Origin: Sweltsa coloradensis | Taxonomy: Eukaryota; Arthropoda; Insecta; Plecoptera; Chloroperlidae | Reading direction: 5' to 3' | DNA length: 64,000 nucleotides | NCBI GenBank assembly: GCA_024449915.1 | Contig: JAMZAV010001713.1 | Coordinates: 62,001-126,000, forward strand | In this document: positions 33,271 through 42,989 of the stretch, one piece after another | How positions within the stretch are numbered: the stretch's first letter is position 1 | How the letters are laid out: the number at the start of each line of letters is the position of its first letter | Translations under genes and position numbers: made by a program | The notes under the pieces: generated by a model | Databases searched by the model: none | Seen by the model: the letters and a program-made list of their open reading frames with translations, nothing else | Told to the model about the DNA's origin: nothing

Positions 33271-35006
33271 GGGTCAATGGGGGTAAGTGTGGCATGAAAA
33301 ATAAAAGTTTGACTTTGACGGTTATTTTCCTTGGTTAATGTTGACCTAATACTTTCAAATGTGAAATCTGAGAACTTTGTAATGTTTTCAACTAAAGTGT
33401 TGAATATAACAAAGGCACTTTGTAAAACAAAGGGAAAATAAAAAAAAGTTACATAAAAAGTGCGCTGCCACACTTGCCCCGCAGTTTGGGGCAAGTGTGG
33501 CGGCTTATGAGGCAAGTGTGGCATCACTTTGTTTTATGAACTAAATCATACAGGATTTTGCTGGGGTAAATGTGGCATACAGGTTATACCTAGAGCTACT
33601 AAAAATAAAAATTAAACTAGACTTGTATGATGGTTTTACTGGTTATTATAAACAAATAGAGTCTTAATTACAACTACGCACATGTCAATTAAAGGTTTTT
33701 ACTAACATAAAAAGTGTTATAATATAAGTTACACACACATGAGTATGACATAAGCTAACAAGAACAATGCATTTTTAGTTTTACTTTTTAGTATTGTAAC
33801 ATGAAATTATGCATTGTGTTTCTTTTTCTCTTACATTGGCTCATTTGTATCCACTGGGCCATGGAAAGAGTAGTGTACTCTTGAACCTACACAAGTGATA
33901 TCTGGTGCGGGTAAAATGCCCAACATCTGGTCAAGATTAATGTATGGTAAATCCTTCTCTACTGGTGCATAAGTTATTTTGGTGTGATCTGTAGCACATA
34001 GACCCATTACTTTAAGCTCATCTTCATTATCAAGTCCCGATTGTACAATGCATACATACCGATATTTTGATTCTTTTCGCTTGCCTCCCAGGTATTCGAC
34101 TAGCACAAATGCCCCATTCACTTACAAATTTGGAACTGGGGATATAAGAACAACCGGATCACCTAGCCCTTTATCTTCATTACAATCGGAACAACTGTTG
34201 TCCGATGAAATACTCATTGGAGTGTCTTCATCTTCACTTTCTGATACCTGGACTAGGCTAAACAAGTCAATGTCTTTCCTACGCTCAGTTTGTTTACCTG
34301 CGGGCTTACTTTTTATTCTTGCTTTTGGAAGCCTTAGGCTTATCTTTGCCCTTCTTCATGACAAGTTCTTTTTTTATTTTCAGATTAGCTAAATACGTAG
34401 TAATCTTTTGTAATAACTTCCGTTAAGTCAATGCGACATTTACACTTTTTATCAAATTTTTTTTTTTTTGCTTTTTTTGCTTTTTTTTGCTTGCAAGCAT
34501 GGGATGAGTTGATACTCACTCTTCTTCTTCTTCTGTGGCCATCAAGTAATGTCAATACAGCCAACTAAAGTGCAGCTTTGTCCACCGCCATCTAAATACA
34601 ATGTTGCCACACTTGCCCCTGTATGTAAAAATACTGAGGTAAGTGTGGCACCTAAATTTGCACCAAGCAAATTTGAAATTTGTGGATTTTTTTCCCCCCC
34701 ATTCTTACAAAGGCACATTAACCAATAATCACAACATGAAGACATACATTTTTTTTTAAATTTGCCGAATATAACTAAATATTGCAAGGTCTGCGTAGAA
34801 TTGCACTTCGTTAATCCAGAGAAGGTGCTTTTTATTTAAATTTAAAATTTAGAATTAATTCTTGTGGGAGGCCCCCAATTTTTTTTTTAGTATAAAATAG
34901 TCTAGTTACTACTTTAATAAAATAAAAACTTACCAAAACTGCAACCCTGAACACATATAAGCAGATGCCACACTTACCCCCAAACCACACTTACCCCCAT
35001 TGACCC
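33271..35006. mobile_element. Pogo/Tc1-mariner-like DNA transposon, TA target, with empty site
   Basis: 1736 bp bounded by GGGTCAATGGGGGTAAGTG and its inverse, flanked by TA. The unoccupied site survives at 32836-32893 (ttattggtagctgtacttct). At least eight copies of GGGGTAAGTGTGGCA-like motifs occur near both ends. A transposon protein remnant lies on the minus strand (33831-34390). Confidence 0.85.
33831..34390 (-). pseudogene. Transposase-associated C-terminal region remnant
   Basis: The minus strand encodes KSKPAGKQTERRKDIDLFSL, SESEDEDTPMSISSDNSCSD, then after one in-frame stop NGAFVLVEYLGGKRKESKYR, YVCIVQSG, YINLDQMLGILPAPD and stop. The layout (basic and acidic linker, then an FVLVEY...YVCIV fold and an ILPAP end) resembles the C-terminal tail of pogo/Tigger-like DDE transposases. 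The DDE core is absent, so assignment rests on general resemblance. It is truncated and carries a stop. Confidence 0.55.
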
Positions 35007-35012
35007 TAGGTA

Positions 35013-35101
35013 CTTCTTCGGTTGGGGTTAGTCAACTTTTTAACACCCCCTCCCCCTAACCTACCTATATGCTTTTCCCACCTTGACTAACCCCAACCCA
35101 T
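35013..35101. mobile_element. Tiny palindromic MITE
   Basis: cggttggggttagtcaac is inverted at 35080-35101 (cttgactaaccccaaccca). The left terminus shares the CTTCTTCGGTTGG word with 29318-29565. Confidence 0.55.
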
Positions 35102-35172
35102 TTATTATATTGTCCTCCTTTGTAAATCAGTTTTTTAACTGAAAAGGATACCCTAGATGTTTAATAAATAAG
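35100..35172 (+). repeat. LINE/SINE 3'-end with hairpin tail
   Basis: attgtcctcctttgtaaatc, then agttttttaactgaaaagg and taataaataa. It has the same ending as at 13615 and 45765. Confidence 0.55.
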
Positions 35173-35520
35173 AGTCATTCCGTCAAAAACAGGAATTTCA
35201 GGGAAAAAATTAAACTAAGTATTTATTAGTTTTTTTAGCTTGAACTGTTTTGTCAACTCTTCTACTTTGTTAGGTACTGAAATCACTAAAACACGTTTTC
35301 TTATCATTCTTTTATAGTTTTTAGCATGTTTTCACTGTGTATTGCAACAGGGATAGGTGAAAGTAAAATATGGTTAAGTTTGTTAAATTGTAACTAGAGG
35401 GTGGATCTGCTAACAGAGTGAGTGTATGAAGAGAACTAAAGACTGGTGCTTGTTCTTTACAATTCCAAAGCTTAAATGTTGTAGGTAGCTTTAGGTTTCA
35501 ATATATCACCATTTTCATTA

Positions 35521-36295
35521 CTAGGAAAACGCTTAAGTCCCGCCGCGTTTTTGGATGAGCGTAATATTGGTGCATTGAGCTGCCATTGTGGTATGCGGAT
35601 TTTCTGTTGTTCTGGGAGAAAATTATTACTAAGTAGAAGAATTTTTTTAAAATTAAATTAAATTAAATTAAAAATTTACTTTTTTTAAATTTTTTTTTTT
35701 CGTAATTTAAAAAAAAAGAAAAAAATCGTAAAATTGCTATTTTCATAAGAAATAATTATTCGATTGCGCTCAAATTTTACACAGATATATTAATTCATAA
35801 AATTAAGGTTTTGTGAAAAAATCATTACAATAGGATAAAGCATGTAGGTGTTATATAAGTCAAAGAATTGTTTTAAAAAAGAAAAAAAATGTAAAATTTC
35901 GATTTTCATGAGAAATAGCTTTTCGATTGCGCTCAAATTTCACACGAATACCTTAATTCATGAAGTTAAGGTTCTGTGAAAAAACATTAAAATCGGATTA
36001 AGCATGTAGGTGTTATAAGTCGAAGAAATTTTTTTTTAAATCGAAAAAAATCGTAAAATTGCTATTTTTATGAGAAAAAGATTTTTCGATTGCGCAAAAA
36101 AACGTGGCAGTTCTAAGTTCAAAGATTTCGAAGGCCTCCATCAAATTTCATCACAATTGGAGTATCGGTTTAGCCGGAATTCGTGTTAACAAACACACAA
36201 TAATACAAACAGAAAAAAAAAGAAAGAAAAACATTCCGGATTTTTTTCTCCAGTGTAGTGAAATGGAATCTTCGCTTTGCTCGCTACGCTCATCC
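35521..36295 (-). mobile_element. HINE (Helentron-like), subfamily A
   Basis: The + strand starts A/CTAGGAAAACGCTTAAG and ends CGCTCATCCA/A, with the family interior between. Confidence 0.85.
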
Positions 36296-36531
36296 AAAAA
36301 ACCAACCAGTTGTAACATCTGTTGTCAGACACAAGTCCTTATAAATCAGTGAAGGTTATTCTAATCAAAACCAAAACTTCCAAAAGTGAGGTAGGCCTAA
36401 TGGTACTCAACTACATTTATCTTTTTTTCTACGTGACACAATAATTGATAAAATGTGTAAGGGATGTTATATGTAACGGATGTTAGCCTACATTGATTTT
36501 GTGTTAATGTTTAGTAATTAACTAGGAAAAC

Positions 36532-37789
36532 GCTTAAGTTCCGCCGCGTTGTTTGATGAGCGTAATTGTTGAATTGAGCTGCCATGTGTTTTGCGGATTT
36601 TTCTGTTGTTCTGTGAAAAAAATCAAAACTTTGTTGAATTTTTTTTTAAATTAAATCAAATTAAATAAAAAATTAACTTATTTTTTTTTAAAGGGCCCCT
36701 ATTTAACCGCTAAACTCAAAAAATATATTTCATTCAGGCTAACTAGTAATGAATTTAGCAATTAACAGAAAAATTATTGGGGCCACCATGACCTCCCAAA
36801 AAATTGTCAAACATGACATTTTTCGAGCTAGGTCCCATCGGCAAAAATCTCCCATAAGAAATAACATGGGGACGATCTTTATGCCCCGTGACCTTGGAGG
36901 ATTTTGATCCAAAAAAATATTGGCGATTATTGACGTACTCTACAGCATTTTCTGTAAATTCCTTATATTTTGTTTTGTAATTTGGGCAAGTAGTTCGGTC
37001 AAAAATGTTGATTAGGTACCAAGATGGGGTGTGATTTTGGAATGCATATTTTTGCGTGTTTGAGGGTATATTTGGGCACAGTTTCAAGACACGATGTTAT
37101 AAAGGGGCATTTTAGATTGGTACTATGCTCTAGTATCTATATGGACCAAAAAAGAAGCAGGTTAAAGCCGATTTAGGAAATTTTTCCAAAACACCAATTT
37201 TTGCCAATTTCTGGATCAAAAATAAATTAAAAACATTCGTGTTAAATCACAGTTACAAGATATAATTTTTTTTAAACGATCATTTAAGTGTAGTATTGTG
37301 CTATAGATCAGGTGGTAAAAAATAATTTTTGGGGTTTTTAGCCCCTTTAATTAATCGTAATTTTAAAAAAGGAAAAAATCGTAATATTGAAATTTTCATA
37401 AGAAATAATTATTCGATTACGCACAAATTTTACACGAATATATTAATTCTTAAAATTAAGGTTCTGTGAAAAAATCATTATAATCGGTTAAAGCATGTAG
37501 GTGTTATAAGTCGAAGAAATTTTTTTAAAAAATCGAAAAAAATCGTAAAATTGCGATTTTCATGAGAAATAATTTTTCGATTGCGCTCAAAAACGTGGCA
37601 GTTCTTAGTTAAGAGATTTCGAAGGCCTCCATTAAATTTCATCGCAATTGGAGTATCGGTTTAGCCGGAATCGTGTTAACAGACAGACAAAAATACAGAA
37701 AGAAAGAGAAAAAAAAAAAAAAAACATTCCGGATTTTTTTCTCCAGTGTAGTGAAATGGAATCTTCGCTTCGCTCGCTACGCTCATCCA
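36532..37789 (-). mobile_element. HINE (Helentron-like), subfamily A, interrupted
   Basis: Starts A/CTAGGAAAACGCTTAAG and ends CGCTCATCCA/A. The interior is split by a TTAA-flanked insertion at 36692-37346. Confidence 0.85.
36692..37346. mobile_element. TTAA-flanked element nested in a HINE
   Basis: 655 bp flanked by TTAA on both sides, with short imperfect termini AGGGCCCCTATTT and AGGGGCTAAAAA. TTAA targeting suggests a piggyBac-type non-autonomous element. The 110-codon minus frame inside it shows no domain I can name. Confidence 0.6.
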
Positions 37790-37799
37790 ATTAATTTTG

Positions 37800-38210
37800 T
37801 GAAAATGAAAAATATTTACTAAACTAACGTCATTAGCATTGTCGTTATAATATTTAAAATATTAGGCCTATATGTGTAATTTTAATTATAAAAACGATTG
37901 ATTAAATACCTGCCCTAATAGCTTTTTTAATTAATTTTTAAAATTGAAATTTTTTGATATATTAACTTAATTATGACTTGAAATGTTTACCCTAGGCTTG
38001 ATAATATATTAATAACATCAGTAGGCCTAGTAACAACACAAATTAATTTTTTAGTGTTGTGCAACAACCTTGTAACATCTAGCTTGAAATCTCTTTAAGG
38101 GTACTTATTTGAAATAAATGTAATGGTAGTTTTATTAATCAATAGTAAGCAATCTGATTTTTCTTTAGAAGACAAATTTTTATGAAGGAAATAATAAAAT
38201 AACTGCACTT
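37800..38210. other. Nothing recognised
   Basis: AT-rich sequence between the HINE copy and the minisatellite, with no gene or repeat structure seen. Confidence 0.5.
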
Positions 38211-38215
38211 CTAGG

Positions 38216-38331
38216 TCACTCGTAACATCCGTTACAAAGCACGGTAACATCCGTTACAAAGCACGGTAACATCCGTTACAAGCACGGTAACATCCGTTAC
38301 AAGCACGGTAACATCCGTTACAAGCACGGTA
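38216..38331 (+). repeat. Minisatellite of GGTAACATCCGTTACAAGCAC
   Basis: Five tandem units of 21-23 bp, each containing the near-palindrome GTAACATCCGTTAC. The motif also appears inverted at 36464-36487. It may be a subterminal array of a transposon. Confidence 0.85.
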
Positions 38332-39234
38332 GGTATGAAATAAGTAAATTGTGTAATATAAAACATGATTATTCATGGTGTAAAGCCTGCAAGAAATGTT
38401 GAGATAAGGTACGTTAAAACAAAGTTAAATTTAAGTTGCCGCCATCTTTTCACTGCACTACACTGCACACCCACCTCTGGAGCGGGTGTTACACCGCGGT
38501 AAAGTGTAAGTTTACACTGGACAAAATAACGCTGCAATGTAGGCTGCACGGACACAGAATAACGTGTTGGTGCTCTACACCTTGCAACAGCGATGGCAGT
38601 GCAGGACAAAAAACAAACCAAATATAATTATTTTTTTAGCCGGCGCATTCATTAAAAAAAATGTATTTCACTCTTTGAAGATATCATTTCAATGTTATTT
38701 CTCCAATGTCTCACCATTTACTGCACACTAGGCATTGGAATTCTGTGATATACCCTTATTAGTGTCCTCCCTTGTCCAGTAGACCAAACTCGATCATAGA
38801 GGCGGTGCACTCCTAAAGAAAAATTTAACCACCACCCTAATCTCTAATGTAGGCTTACCTTGTAGTTAAAGGACATCACAACCCTAGGATTTCCCGGGAA
38901 TGTAAACACCCTAATTTTTTTCATGAATTATGCAGAAAACTAGAAGTCGATACCTAACAGTAAGTAACGAGTAACGACACACGATTTAATAACAATAATA
39001 ATAGTGGATGTGGGCGCAGTAGTGACGTAGACATTGAGCACTCGGCACGTCATTGCCGACGGCCAAATATTTGACAAGGGCGGTAAAGAACTATCTCTGT
39101 AGCCGAAGATATAGTGTTGAGACAAAAACAAAAAGTACCGTCGTGTTTTGTGGTCTTTCTTCTACAAGCATGATGTCAAAGTAAACATTCATGTTGAAAA
39201 ATAAAATAAATTTTGATTAGTACCTATTTAAATG

Positions 39235-39860
39235 TAGGTACTGCAAACACGGATTTATAGTGTAATATTTGATGACCTCCAAAGTCCAAACCAAATAAGA
39301 TTGAAAAAATATGACAATATTTTAACACCGGCTTATGGCCCTATGCATGTAGAAAAATACAAAAAATACTAGGCCTATATGGAAATCAAAGATCTTGATG
39401 CAAATTTGTATTTAATATCTTGCGTGACACCATTCTGGCGAGTCCGCACCAACCCTTGTGAAGAGCAGATCGCGTCTGGTATGCATAGGATACTAGGTAC
39501 CAATCGAGAAAACATATTTTGCTCAGCCGTGTGTAGAACGTTTTAGCTCATAGCAGATCCCAAATGCGTAGCTCAAAGAGAGTTGAATGTTTTCTGAAAA
39601 GTGCATAGTGCGCGGCGTTACACATTTCTGTAGGCGGTCGCTGGATCTGTGCGGGTGAACTACAGCGCAAACACGCATCAATGTACCTCATATACTAGCA
39701 CATTTCAAACAAACTACATATGAAGTTTTTTTTAATTTTTCTGCATGCATGGGGCTATATGCCGGTGTTAAAAAATCGTGACTTTTGTCAATCTTGTTTG
39801 TGTTTGAGGTCATCAAATATACACTATAAATCCGTGTTGTGCAGTAGGCCTCGCCTACAT
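39235..39860. mobile_element. Foldback element with ~160-bp inverted termini
   Basis: Left arm (tgtaggtactgcaaac, cggatttatagtgta, aacaccggcttatggccc) is inverted at 39690-39860. The frames at 39688-39902 on both strands lie in the arm and are not genes. Confidence 0.8.
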
Positions 39861-39959
39861 AATAATCATCATCAGAACTCAGTTCCAACTATGTCGGGTT
39901 GAGTGGAGGTTTTCCACCATTATCTAGGGCATGAAACTGTAGATACCTACTAAGCTTGC

Positions 39960-40300
39960 CAGACTCAGTGTTTCTTCCTCATCATTTAACTCCTTCCTCT
40001 CCACCAATTTACTCCACTCTCTTCTGTCCTCCCACAGCTTGACTCTTGTCACATGCTACCACACTTCATCCCGTTTTCCAACGTCTTCTTGAATTAATCT
40101 TTCCCATTTCTCTCTTGGCCTTCCTATTCTTCTTTTCCCCTCCTCTGCCACTTCAGATTCTTGTCTTGGAATCCTCTCCCTGCCCATCTTTTTCATATGT
40201 CCAAACCATCTTAGACGTTCTCTTCCTAGCTTCAACCTCAATCTCTCCAGTTCCAGTTCTTTTCTGATTACCCTACATTACTTCTTATCTTGTTCATCTT
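39960..40300 (-). mobile_element. RTE-like LINE C-terminal fragment
   Basis: The minus strand encodes LGRERLRWFGHMKKMGRERI, then GRPREKWERLIQEDVGKRDE and WEDRREWSKLVEKEE. It corresponds to the C-terminal part of the LINE at 14440-16510. Confidence 0.8.
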
Positions 40301-40753
40301 GGACAAGTAAATATTAATCAAAAACTAATTTGTGAGGATGTTTGAAAAGATGTGGAGGATGGTGCTGTCTCAAATGTCAACTGAAGTACACAAAACTCTG
40401 CCAGTGCATTGCTCTCTGTGAGCTTAAAACAAATTTGGTTAACTGGTTACCTGATTAATAAAGTACTATAATCAAAAGGGAAAATTATTGCTTTCCTCAT
40501 AATGAATGTTCATCTAAAAAGTTCTTTACCATAGGCCCTAACGCTCTACCAGGATCTTGGTACTACTTTTAAAATGGTATCTAGGTAGGTATTCTTTGTA
40601 AATACGTTAAAAAACAACACAAAATAAAAGTATACCTAGTAAAAGAGGGTTCAATATGGTACAAAACTGATCATCCATCAAAGCGACAGTAAAAAGCGTT
40701 TGCATGGCAGTCTAATGCCATACGAATAAACCTACATGTTGAGTGAATTTAAT

Positions 40754-41141
40754 TGATTGATTGATTGGATATATAGCTTAATGTCTCATATTAATGCACT
40801 TTGGCTATTTGAGACGATGAGTGGGGATAGAGGAGGATGAGGTATGAACAGAGGGGAGGAGGGTAAACCCGGTACCGGCATGTAGCCTACTCCTTTCATA
40901 CCAAGGGGACCAACGGCTTAACGTCCCATCCAAAAGGAGGGTGTAACCTTGACAGTAATAAGGGTTCCTCCACTAACCCAGACTGTCGAGGAGAACGAAG
41001 CCGTTACACTAGCTCTTGAACCCTTCATCTGCTCTAACCAGCGATATACGGTCACCCACTCTACCCCTGACTACGCCCGAGTTTGCTTAACTTCGGTGTT
41101 CGAGTGGGAACCGGTTAAACTAACTCGTCTACACCGCTGGC
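40754..41141 (-). mobile_element. 5S rRNA-derived SINE with 15-bp target duplication
   Basis: The minus-strand head carries 5S promoter-like words: CCGAAGTTAAGC, CTCGGGC and GTGGGTGACCG, in the order and spacing of the 5S rRNA internal promoter. The tail ends in (TCAA)n. Flanks TTGAGTGAATTTAAT at 40739-40753 and 41142-41156 are identical. The 66-codon + frame inside is not a gene. Confidence 0.8.
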
Positions 41142-41159
41142 TTGAGTGAATTTAATAAA

Positions 41160-42800
41160 TCAACTTGTTAATAGAACATACACTTTGTGCTAAGTATACA
41201 TTATGCAATCATGCCTGAAACAGTTATCAAGGTCAAGAAAAGAACGATAAAGGTCACAGGTCAACGTGGCATGTTAAAATTTATTTCATATTATTCTACT
41301 TCATCTAGGCTAAGCTTTAAATAGGGTGGTCACACGACTATGTCTATCAATTTTTTAAACAGCTCATTACACAGGCCATTATGTCAACATGTCATTATGA
41401 CCAAATAAAGGTTGCTCGTCTTATTTTTTTAACGCCAACATTTTGTTTTAAGACTTTGGGAAGTACTTTATTGTAGAAACCCAGTGTCATCAACAAATAT
41501 TTAATTCAAAATGTTCAATTTTTAATTTTTAATTTTTTTCAAATTAACACCCCAATCATCCCTTACTAACTATGAAGAAATCCGCAGTCCAGTATGTTAC
41601 CAGCAAGTATGTTGCCAGTATGTTAACTAATGTTACCCCCATTTGGTGAAAATTTCAAGTTTCTTATCAACAAACACTGAATTGTTTTGCTAATCTGTCT
41701 GGCAAAACTGGCAGGGGTAGGCAACCTGCAATAACGGGTCCCTGCACGGGATATCACGATGACTGCACGTCATTATAAGTAGGTTATGGTCCCTAGACTA
41801 CGTGTGCCAAGTGCCTTGCTTCTATCAAAAAATGCAAGGTCATGTCTCTTAACATCCGGACTATTTGCAAGTGTCTTTTAAATGTTATTAAAGCTGCTAC
41901 TTTAAAATCTCATTTCTTCCAATAAAGTTCCTTCAACAAATGTCGAGATTGCATTAAATCATATTTTTGAACTTTGTCCCATGCAGTTCTATCAGTATTG
42001 ATGACATAACATCATAATTAAGATAAGATTTACTGCCCTCCTTTAGTAAATCAGTGTTATAACTTAGTAGGATAGGCATGAAATAAATATAATTATCATG
42101 TTTGCATTCAAGGTTTGCATGCAAGAGCCGATGAGAACTAATACCATACCGTTTGCCTATACCCATTACCCAATGGCAATAAAATTCAAAAGTTGGTGTC
42201 TCTGTAAGTCTTTCTATAAGTCATTTGCAAATAACTTGAGTCATAGTTTAAAAAAAGGAAGTATGGTATCAAATTGTTCATTACAATACTAGAACAGTCA
42301 CAACATTTAAAAAAATATTTATCTTAACTACATGTCCCCAGTTTGTCCTTGAGTATGAGCAGTGATAAGAGTACATTACACAATCTACAATGCTCTAGTC
42401 TTGACACAATGATATGCGTTCCCACTCCACTTTATGTCATACTACTGGCACCTCTAATCCTTTCTCTGCTTGCTGAAATATATAAGTCAACATAGCATCT
42501 CACCAACTCTCAGCAATGTGGTTAGTAATAAATATCAATTGTTAGTACTACTTAAGTTTCTCTCGTGAGCCGTGCCAAGTATGGTAATTAATGTTTATCA
42601 CCATGTGTTTGGTGCTAATGAAAAGAACCTTGGACATGGCATATTTACAGTCAATGTATACTACTTCCACTATAAAGAAAACCTAGATCTTAATTTTTTG
42701 TTAGCTAGTCCAGTCCAGTGCTTTATAAACAGAGGTGGAGTCTAAAGAACATGAGAGTAGATGAACTATGGAGAGATGAAATCTATCTAGGCCTATATAA
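41160..42800. other. Intergenic upstream of ENOSF1, nothing recognised
   Basis: I see no gene, repeat family or clear promoter motif. The short frames at 41954-42292 overlap on both strands and lack features. Confidence 0.5.
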
Positions 42801-42836
42801 TTGAAGGCTATTAGTTTCAACAGACAAGGCAGACGA

Positions 42837-42989
42837 ATGGCAACCCGAGTGTCTGTGGTGAAACATTATTGTAAAATGTCTACGTCTCCTTCCAGGGAAG
42901 ACACGAGTCGCCGACTGAGAATAAGAACTTTGCACGTGAGAGACATTCGATTCCCCACGTCAGTAGGACGCCATGGCTCTGATGCAATG
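42837..42989 (+). CDS. ENOSF1: ENOSF1-like exon 1
   Basis: An in-frame TAA lies upstream at 42798. ATG at 42837 gives [20 protein letters not shown] before the conserved part. ATG at 42876 has the better Kozak (A at -3) and gives a start nearer the human one. The donor is GCAATG/gtatgc, phase 0. Confidence 0.82.

Noticed and set aside
36755..37087. 110-codon minus frame as a host gene
   Set aside because: Contained wholly in the TTAA-flanked element; no recognised domain.
38216..38331. CRISPR-like array of regular repeats
   Set aside because: Units are directly abutting with no unique spacers, and the genome is an animal's; it is a minisatellite.
40949..41149. 66-codon + frame with ordinary-looking composition
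   Set aside because: Lies inside the 5S-derived SINE bounded by a 15-bp target duplication.
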